11,239 nucleotides of DNA from an uncultured Caulobacteraceae bacterium. GTDB lineage: Bacteria; Pseudomonadota; Alphaproteobacteria; Caulobacterales; TH1-2. The position numbers and the translations under genes are program-made. Positions 1 to 5,752 of the stretch are shown piece after piece. The notes under the pieces are model-generated. The model searched no databases and was not told where the DNA came from. It saw only the letters and a list, made by a program, of their open reading frames with translations. How positions within the stretch are numbered: the stretch's first letter is position 1; every line of letters begins with the position of its first letter. The stretch covers positions 1-11,239 of the forward strand of contig CALBST010000410.1 in the NCBI GenBank assembly GCA_937967425.1. Reading direction: 5' to 3'.

Positions 1-173
1 CTTACACCACCGTTTCACCCTTACCCTCCTTCGCCGAGGCTTCGGAGGGCGGTCTGTTCTCTGTGGCGCTATCCCTGAAGTTACCTTCGGCGGGCGTTAC
101 CCGCCGCCGTATCCGCGTGGAGCCCGGACTTTCCTCGAATGCTTGCACATCCGCGGCCGCCCGGCCGACTGGC
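1..173 (-). ncRNA. rnpB: RNase P RNA (bacterial type A), 5' part, cut by window edge
   Basis: This is the catalytic RNA of ribonuclease P, which removes 5' leaders from pre-tRNAs. Read on the minus strand, positions 137-120 give the nearly universal P4/CR-I string GAGGAAAGTCCGGGCTCC. It is followed by a hairpin (GGCGGGTAACGCCCGCC), by ACAGAGAACAGACCGCC, and near the left edge by GGTAAGGGTGAAACGGTG, matching the order in E. coli rnpB. About 173 of the roughly 400 expected bases lie in the window, so the 3' half with the second P4 strand is missing. The 5' end near 173 is an estimate from a -10-like box and from the conserved CCAGTCGGCC that begins P2/P3. It lies about 20 bases after the GFA-family gene on the same strand. 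Open frames crossing this region are spurious. Confidence 0.95.
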
Positions 174-179
174 GCGGGC

Positions 180-208
180 AATATAGCGGCTAAGCTACCA
201 ATCGACCA
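180..208 (-). promoter_or_regulatory. Possible rnpB promoter
   Basis: On the minus strand TATATT (185-180) lies 6-7 bases before the estimated 5' end of rnpB and fits a sigma-70-type -10 box. Seventeen bases further upstream is TGGTCG (208-203), a poor -35 match (3 of 6), which falls inside the end of the preceding coding sequence. The -10 is convincing by position; the -35 is weak. Confidence 0.4.
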
Positions 209-599
209 GCACGTCCTCGCCGCCGAATGCCGCGGGCTGTTTGGCGAAGTGCGGGAGATCGTCCCGCACCGGCAGCACGGCTTCGCTGCAATGCATGTGG
301 AAGGCTGGCGTGAAGTCATCAAGCAGCGTGCCATTGACGCCCTTCAACTCGGCCGCAGCGACATCCGCATAGAGCCGCGCGCCGCATTTGGCGCAGGAGA
401 TCCGCGGCGTGCTTTTCAGCGTGAAGCTGATCGTCTCACCCATGACCTCGACATCGCCCGCCTTGAACATCGCCTCGGGCGCGTAAGCGCCGCCGTGGAT
501 GCGCCGGCAATCGCCGCAATGGCAATAGAACTGCACCACCGGCTCGCCGCTGATCTTCAACGTCGCCGCCCCACAGGAGCACTTGACTTCACGCGTCAT
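195..599 (-). CDS. GFA-family (CENP-V/GFA domain) zinc-binding protein
   Basis: A 134-residue protein of the GFA/DUF636 family, small zinc-binding beta-rich proteins named after glutathione-dependent formaldehyde-activating enzyme. Most members have no demonstrated substrate, and formaldehyde activation should not be assumed here. The cysteine pattern of the fold is complete: C7-S-C9, C26-H-C28-G-D-C31 and C69-A-K-C72-G, giving a structural and a second zinc site. C104 is extra. There is no signal peptide, so it is probably cytoplasmic. The ATG overlaps the stop of the upstream amidase gene (ATGA), implying translational coupling, and a GGAG lies 6-7 bases before the start. rnpB follows directly. 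Confidence 0.88.
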   Translation of the reverse strand: MTREVKCSCGAATLKISGEPVVQFYCHCGDCRRIHGGAYAPEAMFKAGDVEVMGETISFTLKSTPRISCAKCGARLYADVAAAELKGVNGTLLDDFTPAFHMHCSEAVLPVRDDLPHFAKQPAAFGGEDVLVDW

Positions 600-1366
600 C
601 GCAAGCTCCGGCTAAGCGCAAGAAGCAGATAGCGCGTCTCTTCGTCGGCCGAACCGCTTAGATCGCTGGGGCGGAAGCGGCGTTGAAACGCGACAAGCGC
701 CGCTTTGGTTGCTTCGTCCATGTATCCTGTCTGCGTCACAGGGTATCCGATATAAGCGAGCTGCTGCTGCACGTCCGAGATCGGATCGTCGGTGGAGAGC
801 TGCGTTGCGACGTGTTCAGGCCAAACCGAAACGCCGGCGTTCGCCAATTGCCGCCACGGAAATTTCTCGCCCGGATCGGCCTTTCGTGCGGGGGCGATAT
901 CAGAGTGCGCGACCACGCGCTTTGCGTTGAGCTGCGGCCAGCGCTCGAAGATGTCCTTGAGCAGCGAGATAACGCCATCGATCTGCGCGGCGGGAAACTC
1001 GGGCAGACCGAAATCATGGCCGCCATTGACGATCTCGATGCCGATAGAACGCGCATTCACGTCGCCATCGCCTTCCCAACTCGATACGCCCGCGTGCCAG
1101 GCGCGGTGCTCTTCCGGCACCAGCGCGTAGATCTGCCCTTCTTCATCAACGACGTAATGCGCGCTCACGCGCGACAGCGGCGCATCAGCTTCGACATCAT
1201 CACTCTGCCAGGGCCCGGGATAATTGCCGGCGACTGGCGCTGGATCGGTCAACCGCGCGAGCGCGATCTCGGCGTCCTGCATGCCGGTATAGTGCAACAC
1301 GACAAGATCGATCGGGCGCGTGCGCGCGTCGAAGTTGGGCGACGGTTTTTGGATGTAACGAGTCAC
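596..1366 (-). CDS. N-acetylmuramoyl-L-alanine amidase (Amidase_2) with C-terminal peptidoglycan-binding domain
   Basis: A zinc amidase that cuts the bond between N-acetylmuramic acid and the L-alanine of the stem peptide. Residues about 18-170 form the AmpD/AmiD-type Amidase_2 domain: H25 in LHYTG, E111 in IGIEIVN, H154 in VVAHSD and D164 in KADPG correspond to the zinc ligands (H, H, D) and catalytic Glu of E. coli AmiD, with the same 10-residue gap between the last two ligands. H91 lies in the conserved WHAG. Residues about 195-250 form a PG_binding_1 domain with the typical G-YMDEATKAALVAFQ stretch. No signal peptide or lipobox is visible, so it may act in the cytoplasm on recycled muropeptides like AmpD, although the binding domain is more typical of AmiD. 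The start is GTG with no good ribosome site; no better in-frame start precedes the catalytic core. Confidence 0.9.
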   Translation of the reverse strand: MTRYIQKPSPNFDARTRPIDLVVLHYTGMQDAEIALARLTDPAPVAGNYPGPWQSDDVEADAPLSRVSAHYVVDEEGQIYALVPEEHRAWHAGVSSWEGDGDVNARSIGIEIVNGGHDFGLPEFPAAQIDGVISLLKDIFERWPQLNAKRVVAHSDIAPARKADPGEKFPWRQLANAGVSVWPEHVATQLSTDDPISDVQQQLAYIGYPVTQTGYMDEATKAALVAFQRRFRPSDLSGSADEETRYLLLALSRSLR

Positions 1367-1384
1367 ACGCCGACTATAGGCGCG

Positions 1385-1651
1385 TTATTTCCGCTTGGCT
1401 GCGGTTTCGACGACCCAGCCTTCGGGCGTGCGGTGCGCGTCGAGCACAACCGGGCCGGCGGCGGAGGATCTGCCGCGCGGCCAGATCCGCATGGCGAGAG
1501 CGGCGCCCGCGATCATGACGCCAACCACGAGCGCGGCGAAGAACGCGAAGACAAACGCCAGCGCCGTACCGATCGCGAGCGCCAAGAGACCCGCCGCGCG
1601 TACAAAGGCGCTGAGAGCGGCGGATCCAAAGTCGGCGGCGTTCGCGGTCAT
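1385..1651 (-). CDS. Small membrane protein, two predicted helices
   Basis: An 88-residue hypothetical membrane protein beginning MTANAADFGS. The frame can be extended 8 codons upstream to a TTG, but the ATG at 1651 is preferred because AAGGAG lies 10 bases before it. A hydrophobic block at about residues 10-55 (ending VGVMIAGAALAMRIWP) is long enough for two closely spaced helices. A short soluble tail follows, including DAHRTPEGWVVE. No family was recognised. It lies between the djlA-like gene and the amidase gene, 18 bases before the latter, on the same strand, and is probably cotranscribed with it. Confidence 0.72.
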   Translation of the reverse strand: MTANAADFGSAALSAFVRAAGLLALAIGTALAFVFAFFAALVVGVMIAGAALAMRIWPRGRSSAAGPVVLDAHRTPEGWVVETAAKRK

Positions 1652-1740
1652 GGGCGGACAACTCCTTTCGTCCAATATGGAGAGGTAGCGTCGCCGATCA
1701 ATGCGGCGCCCTTACGGCGTGTCGCATTCACCAACAGCGA

Positions 1741-2433
1741 TCATTTCGCGCCGACGCTGAGTTCTTCGCGTATTTTGGCATAGGCCGCATTGATCGCTGC
1801 GGTCTTTTCGCGGGCGATCTCTACGAATTCCGGCGGCGCGCCGCGCTGGGTCATCCGGTCGGGATGGTTTTCGGCTGCCGCTCGGCGCCAGGCTTGGCGC
1901 ACCTCTTCCATCGTCGCGCCCGGCAACAAGCCTAGGATGGCGTACGGATCGCCGGCCTCGGGACCGAGATTGGTCGCCTTGATGCGGCGGAACTCCATTT
2001 CGCTAAAGCCAAAGTGCGTGGCGACCTCAGCGAGATATTTCAACTCCGCCTCGCCTACTGCGCCGTCAGCCATGGCGATGTGGAAGAGACCATCGAGCAC
2101 ATCCTCGAGCAGGCACGGGCGGGCGCGGTACTTGCGCCCGATCTGCTTTGCGTAGGAATCAAATCCTAGAACTGTTTGCTTCGCCAGTGAGAAGGCGCGC
2201 CGGAAATGCTCTTCCTCGCCCGGCGGCGGACGGAACACCTGCGCCGCGGCGCGAAGCTCGGCGTCAGTCGCCTCGCCATCGGCCTTGGCCATCTTAGCCG
2301 CCAAGCCAATCACGGCCGCGGTGAAACCGACATCATTCGGGCGCGGCGCGCACTCTTCGTTGAATTCGGGCGGATCGGCCTCGGGATCGAAGGCGCGCGC
2401 GGCCAGTTCAACGATGCGAGACCAAACGGACAT
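1741..2433 (-). CDS. DjlA-like co-chaperone: TerB-like domain plus J domain
   Basis: A 230-residue protein whose C-terminal J domain (about residues 162-228, DPYAILGL...) carries the HPD tripeptide at 190-192 that stimulates the ATPase of DnaK. Residues about 33-155 form a TerB/DjlA-type helical domain with two acidic loops (KADGEATDAEL and MADGAVGEAEL), typical metal-binding-like loops of that fold. This order matches E. coli DjlA, but the N-terminal membrane helix of DjlA is absent, so it is probably soluble. It heads the minus-strand run ending in the amidase, GFA and rnpB genes and is divergent from the fasciclin gene. A GATAAT lies only 6 bases before the ATG and no clear ribosome site is visible, so a leaderless message is conceivable. 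Confidence 0.88.
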   Translation of the reverse strand: MSVWSRIVELAARAFDPEADPPEFNEECAPRPNDVGFTAAVIGLAAKMAKADGEATDAELRAAAQVFRPPPGEEEHFRRAFSLAKQTVLGFDSYAKQIGRKYRARPCLLEDVLDGLFHIAMADGAVGEAELKYLAEVATHFGFSEMEFRRIKATNLGPEAGDPYAILGLLPGATMEEVRQAWRRAAAENHPDRMTQRGAPPEFVEIAREKTAAINAAYAKIREELSVGAK

Positions 2434-2467
2434 GGCGGCATTATCGCCTTAGCGGCAGCACGGCGCC

Positions 2468-2510
2468 ACCCCGTTGCGACGGTCATGAAACCGCAGACGC
2501 CGAACGGGGT
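2468..2510. repeat. Inverted repeat in divergent djlA-like/fasciclin intergenic region
   Basis: ACCCCGTT (2468-2475) and AACGGGGT (2503-2510) are perfect inverted 8-bp arms around 27 bases, which themselves hold a small CGGT/ACCG stem. The right arm contains the only G-rich ribosome-site-like bases before the fasciclin start. It could be an operator between divergent promoters or an mRNA hairpin masking the start; the sequence does not decide. Confidence 0.4.
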
Positions 2511-2519
2511 TTATCGTTC

Positions 2520-3089
2520 ATGATGTTCCACCGCCCCCTCTGCGCCGCGCTTCTCGCCGCCGCCTGTCTGCTCGCGCCGCAGGCCGCGATCGCACAGAAC
2601 GCCGAACGCTTTTTCATCGCCGATACGCAAACGCCCAACCCTGATGGCGACGTGATCGATGTCGCCGCCGCCACCGGCCAATTCACGCGCTTCCTCGCTG
2701 CCGTGGAGGCCGCGGGTTACGAAGAGACGCTGCGTGGCGAAGGCCCGTTCACGATCTTTGCGCCAACGGACGAAGCGTTCGCGCAGATGGACCAAGTTGA
2801 AGTCGAGCGCCTGATGCAGCCGGTCAACCGCGACGAGTTGGTGGCCCTGCTGGCTTATCATGTCGTGCCTGAGCGCGTGACCTCCGAGAGCGTCGGCCCG
2901 CGTACCACGCGGCCCGAATCGGCCAATGGCTATCGCGTGACGCTTGATGGCCGCGATGGCCTTCGCATCAATGACGAACTCGTCGTCATGCCCGACATCA
3001 ACGCGTCGAACGGCGTGATTCAGGGCGTGAACCGCGTGCTCTCGCCGCCGGTGCTTGTGGCGTCGAACGAAGCTGGCGCCGGGCGCTAA
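2520..3089 (+). CDS. Secreted fasciclin (FAS1) domain protein
   Basis: A 189-residue exported protein with one FAS1 domain, a fold linked to adhesion and extracellular matrix or surface association. Residues 1-25 form a signal peptide (hydrophobic core LLAAACLLAP, probable cleavage after AIA at 23-25). The FAS1 domain covers about 44-178: the H1 motif GPFTIFAPTDEAF (75-87), the conserved YHV (113-115), and an H2-like segment NGVIQGVNRVLSP (164-176). The cysteine in the signal region does not sit in a good lipobox, so it is more likely soluble periplasmic or secreted. Two adjacent ATG codons could start it. The gene converges on the channel gene, the two overlapping by 4 bp at their stops. The binding partner cannot be told from sequence. 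Confidence 0.9.
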   Translation: MMFHRPLCAALLAAACLLAPQAAIAQNAERFFIADTQTPNPDGDVIDVAAATGQFTRFLAAVEAAGYEETLRGEGPFTIFAPTDEAFAQMDQVEVERLMQPVNRDELVALLAYHVVPERVTSESVGPRTTRPESANGYRVTLDGRDGLRINDELVVMPDINASNGVIQGVNRVLSPPVLVASNEAGAGR

Positions 3090-3099
3090 GCGCTCGGCG
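3077..3099. terminator. Hairpin over overlapping convergent stop codons
   Basis: Bases 3077-3086 and 3090-3099 form a 10-bp GC-rich stem with a 3-base loop, TAA, which is the fasciclin stop codon. The channel stop (TAG, 3088-3086) lies partly in the stem. One pair is G:U in the plus-strand RNA and a mismatch in the minus-strand RNA. No T-run follows on either side, so this is a possible bidirectional terminator rather than a canonical one. Confidence 0.4.
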
Positions 3100-3994
3100 G
3101 CGCGCCGCCGCCGCCACGCAAGGCCGCCACTTCAGCGCGAAGCGCGCGCACCTCCTCTAGGATCCGCTGCTGAACAAGCGCCGCATCCTCCTGCGCTTCT
3201 TGGATTTCCTCGACCTCTTCCTGAACCTCTTCGAGATCCTCCTTGATCTCCTCCTGCGGCGCGGCCTGAACCGCCTCGACGATAACGCCGATGAACAAGT
3301 TCAACACCGCGAACGCGGCGATGATCGTGAAGCCAAGAACGAATACCCACGCATACGGATTGTGCACTTGTAGCCGCTCTATGGTTTCGCCCCAGCCATC
3401 AAACTGCGACAGCGCAAAGAGTGAGAGCATCGACCGGCCGAGGTCGCTGAATCCGGGATCGCTATGGAAGAGTGTCGTGCCCATCACGGCGGCGATGTAA
3501 AAAACCACGGCGAGGATCGCGAACGACGCCATGATTCCAGGCAGCGCGCCGAACAGTGCTTCGACGACGCGCCGCATCTGCGGCACCGCGCTGACCAGAC
3601 GGAAAACGCGCACCACCCGCAAAGCGCGCAACGCCGAGATCGCCGGGCTGACCGCGATGTAACTCAGGCCGACAACAATGACGTCGAAAATATTCCAACC
3701 GCTGGCGAAGTACTTACGCGGGCCTTGAGCCAAGAACTCAAGCACGAGCTCCGCAGTGAATATGAAAAGGAAGTACATATTCCACTGCTCGATCAGAGCG
3801 CGGTACTGGCCAGCTTCGCCAAAATGTGCGTCCCAGCCGAGGATCGCCGCGTTCGCGACGATGCAAAGCAAGATGAATGTGTCCCAGAGCCAGTTGCGCG
3901 TGAGCCAGCGAAACAGCGGAATGCCTTCGCGGTTTTTGGGTCGCGCTTTCGGTTTCCTTTGCACGCCCACATTTGCCGTAGCGTTGGCCATCAT
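3086..3994 (-). CDS. One-domain voltage-gated cation channel (NaChBac/Nav-type superfamily) with unusual filter
   Basis: A 302-residue inner-membrane channel expected to work as a homotetramer. S1 lies at about 34-53, S2 70-89 (acidic E82, E86), S3 100-117 (D104), and S4 117-136 with R123, R126, R129 and R132 every third residue. S5 lies at about 151-176, the pore loop 186-206, and S6 213-243 with VLNLFIGVIVEAV. Residues about 247-293 are a heptad-like, Glu-rich coiled coil, as in the tetramerising tail of NaChBac-type channels. The filter reads Q197-F-D-G-W-G-E203 where sodium channels have T-L-E-S-W-S-M. The acidic pair at the E177 and M181 positions (NavAb numbering) and the Gly resemble calcium-selective relatives. 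Two ATGs are adjacent; the second (3991) has better spacing from GGAGG. Confidence 0.9.
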   Translation of the reverse strand: MMANATANVGVQRKPKARPKNREGIPLFRWLTRNWLWDTFILLCIVANAAILGWDAHFGEAGQYRALIEQWNMYFLFIFTAELVLEFLAQGPRKYFASGWNIFDVIVVGLSYIAVSPAISALRALRVVRVFRLVSAVPQMRRVVEALFGALPGIMASFAILAVVFYIAAVMGTTLFHSDPGFSDLGRSMLSLFALSQFDGWGETIERLQVHNPYAWVFVLGFTIIAAFAVLNLFIGVIVEAVQAAPQEEIKEDLEEVQEEVEEIQEAQEDAALVQQRILEEVRALRAEVAALRGGGGAPPSA

Positions 3995-4011
3995 CCCCTC
4001 CCCGCCGGCAG

Positions 4012-4031
4012 TCCGCGCGGCGAAGCGCGGA
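4012..4031. repeat. Small perfect hairpin upstream of channel gene
   Basis: TCCGCGC (4012-4018) and GCGCGGA (4025-4031) are perfect 7-bp arms around a 6-base loop. It lies in the 149-base gap between the first CHAP gene's stop and the channel gene's start. It may be a leader hairpin of the channel message or a terminator of the CHAP transcript. Apart from this and a GC-rich imperfect stem just after the CHAP stop, nothing else was recognised in the gap. Confidence 0.3.
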
Positions 4032-4143
4032 AACTAGCGCGGGTCGACGGGCGATGGAAACGCCGGAATTTAAGGGATGCCCGAGATTTCGATCGTTCGG
4101 AGGCCAGACGCGCGGGTCGTAAGGCGACGGCCCGCCCTCAGTC

Positions 4144-4833
4144 TTAGGCTACAGGGATAGCCTCGGCGGCTGCAGCTTCGCCTGCCGTCTCGTGCAGCAT
4201 GGCGGTCTCTTGAATTTGCTCCGCGCGCGCCTGCTCGGTGAGCATATTCAGGATGAAGCCTTGAACGCGATACGTGCGCCCGCCCCAGTGACGGCCGGTG
4301 ACGTTCCAGACGCGCACTTCCGACCAATCGCCGGCTTCAGACACGTCCATCACCGGCACATCGCGCGTGATCTCGCCGCCGTTCAGCCAATTGGCGTGAT
4401 CGACGATCGCGAGACGCGGCGAAACCATTTCCTTCACGACGGCGACGTGGCCGCGCGCATTGGTGCGATAGCCGTGCAGCACCATGACGGCGCCTTCGCT
4501 CGGCGTTTCGGCGGTTTCATAACGGCCTTGAGCCTGACGCCACCAGGTGTTGGCGTTGCCGTAAATTTCAACCCCGGACTCGCGGCGCGCAAACGGCACG
4601 CACTGCAAGCGCGCGCGATAATTGGTGACGCGTGCAATCGGCTCGTATGCCTCATCCGGCGCGCGCTCGAATGAGCTTGGCGCCAGCATCGCGTGTTCGG
4701 ATGGCCCCTCGGTGACGGTCGGGTCGATCGCGAGATCGAGCGAGAGCGGCGTCAACGCGTCCGCATCCGACGGAAGGCCGGCAAACCCGGTGACCGTCGC
4801 GGCCGCTACGAGGAGCGCACGGGAATCAAACAT
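4144..4833 (-). CDS. CHAP-domain cell-wall hydrolase, Sec-exported
   Basis: A 229-residue protein with a CHAP (cysteine, histidine-dependent amidohydrolase/peptidase) domain at about 68-195. Such enzymes cut peptidoglycan as amidases or endopeptidases. C78 in LQCVPFAR, H129 in ARGHVAVV and N148 in DHANWLNGG fit the catalytic set. An N-terminal hydrophobic segment (about 5-20) ending near ADA (25-27) suggests a signal peptide and action in the periplasm. After the domain is an unmatched 35-residue tail rich in Ala and Glu. The protein is a paralogue of the lipoprotein encoded 215 bases upstream on the same strand. The ribosome site is weak (AGGG directly before the ATG). The exact bond cleaved is not predictable. 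Confidence 0.87.
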   Translation of the reverse strand: MFDSRALLVAAATVTGFAGLPSDADALTPLSLDLAIDPTVTEGPSEHAMLAPSSFERAPDEAYEPIARVTNYRARLQCVPFARRESGVEIYGNANTWWRQAQGRYETAETPSEGAVMVLHGYRTNARGHVAVVKEMVSPRLAIVDHANWLNGGEITRDVPVMDVSEAGDWSEVRVWNVTGRHWGGRTYRVQGFILNMLTEQARAEQIQETAMLHETAGEAAAAEAIPVA

Positions 4834-4893
4834 GCCCTAGTCGAGCCTAGACGAGCTTCTGCCCCAATCTGGGACATCAAAAAGCCCTCGCGA

Positions 4894-4910
4894 GGTTAAG
4901 AAAAACCTAA
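4894..4910 (-). promoter_or_regulatory. CtrA-like binding site upstream of CHAP hydrolase gene
   Basis: On the minus strand the bases read TTAG-N7-TTAACC. The CtrA consensus in Caulobacter and relatives is TTAA-N7-TTAAC, so eight of nine defined bases match. It lies about 61-77 bases before the start of the first CHAP gene, a reasonable place for cell-cycle control of a wall hydrolase. The link is an inference from the motif alone. Confidence 0.45.
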
Positions 4911-4998
4911 ACGCTCAGCTGAAGAAATAGAAAGGTGAGTGTTCGTATGGTAAACGAACGCTTCGAAGACTAGATGTTGTCCTAGTACTTCGCGCCCG

Positions 4999-5041
4999 GC
5001 GTTAACTTTAGTCTTTCCACGCGATCAATATATCTTAACGC
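4999..5041. repeat. Inverted repeat GCGTTAA...TTAACGC
   Basis: Perfect 7-bp arms (4999-5005 and 5035-5041) flank 29 AT-richer bases just after the lipoprotein CHAP gene's stop. The wide spacing fits a pair of protein-binding half-sites better than a terminator. The arms contain TTAA, as in CtrA half-sites. Confidence 0.3.
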
Positions 5042-5048
5042 GGGAACT

Positions 5049-5624
5049 TCAGCTCATGGCCGCATGGAGTTGGAAGGGGTGAATGAACCCCTCGCCCCGG
5101 TAAACGCGCCCGCCCCAGTGGCCGCCGGGAATGTGCCAGACCCTGACCTCGGACCAGTCATTGTTCGGCGAAACATCGAGAATAGGCACGTTGCGGCTGA
5201 TTTCGCCGCCATTCAGCCAATTGGCTTGGTCCACCCGGATGAGGCGGCTGGAATCCACACGCGTAACCACGGCGACGTGGCCGCGGGCGGTGGTGTTGTA
5301 ACCCTGAAGCACGAAAACCGAGCCGAAGGCCGGCTGGCTGGAACGGGGATAGCGTCCTGCGGCCTGGGCCCACCAAGTATTCGCGTTGCCGAAGATCTGA
5401 ACACCTGACAACTGGCGAGCAAACGGCACGCATTGGAGGTTGGCGCCGTAATCGGTGACCCGCGCGTCCTGCCCCTCGGGGTCCGGCAACCGATCTGCCG
5501 CCGGCGCAGGTCTATAGCCACCCACCGCAACCGGCGCAGGCGTGCTGGCGCAGGCCGTCAAAGCCGCCGCTGCCAGACCCAGGCACAGCGCCCGGGCTGG
5601 GTGTGAGGTCAAGAAACCCGCCAT
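5049..5624 (-). CDS. CHAP-domain lipoprotein, paralogue of the adjacent hydrolase
   Basis: A 191-residue lipoprotein: a hydrophobic signal segment (about 11-24) ends in the lipobox L22-T-A-C25, so lipid attachment at C25 and anchoring in the envelope are expected. A Pro/Ala-rich linker to about residue 50 leads to a CHAP domain (about 57-182) with C65 in LQCVPFAR, H116 in ARGHVAVV and N135 in DQANWLNGG. It shares GNANTWW, DWSEVRVW and HWGGR with the neighbouring CHAP protein, clear evidence of duplication, but lacks that protein's C-terminal tail. The start is supported by AGGA 11 bases upstream. It is divergent from the acetyltransferase gene and may cut peptidoglycan from a membrane-tethered position. 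Confidence 0.88.
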   Translation of the reverse strand: MAGFLTSHPARALCLGLAAAALTACASTPAPVAVGGYRPAPAADRLPDPEGQDARVTDYGANLQCVPFARQLSGVQIFGNANTWWAQAAGRYPRSSQPAFGSVFVLQGYNTTARGHVAVVTRVDSSRLIRVDQANWLNGGEISRNVPILDVSPNNDWSEVRVWHIPGGHWGGRVYRGEGFIHPFQLHAAMS

Positions 5625-5752
5625 TTCGGTATCGATCCTAATTCATGCTGGTTGGCATCCCGTGAATGGGGCCCGCCGCCGCATGCGGTAATATGCGGTT
5701 CAGCATACGATGCGCTTGACCCGGGCCCGCAAACCGCGCCACCGGAAAGCCC

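Larger units (their letters stand above)
4834..5048 (-). promoter_or_regulatory. Regulatory region between the two CHAP genes
   Basis: This 215-base gap is the longest in the window and less GC-rich than its surroundings. It holds a CtrA-like box (4894-4910), an 8-bp hairpin (4939-4946 with 4954-4961, 7-base loop) and inverted GCGTTAA/TTAACGC arms (4999-5041). No convincing -35/-10 pair was found. A 12-codon frame from the GTG at 4936 is too short to support. Confidence 0.4.

Noticed and set aside
2..632. Open frames of 110 codons (minus, 2-334) and 189 codons (plus, 63-632)
   Set aside because: Both cross the RNase P RNA signature and are antisense to, or out of frame with, the GFA gene; their products show no domain.
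683..1783. 366-codon plus-strand frame
   Set aside because: It is antisense to the amidase and the small membrane protein, whose catalytic motifs are clear; its product is Arg-rich without domains, as expected of a shadow in GC-rich DNA.
3464..4147. 227-codon plus-strand frame
   Set aside because: It is antisense to the channel gene, which has full S1-S6 and pore motifs; its product is charged and low in complexity.
4936..4974. Possible 12-codon leader peptide between the CHAP genes
   Set aside because: It lies on the strand opposite to both CHAP genes, is very short, and its only support is a nearby AAGG.
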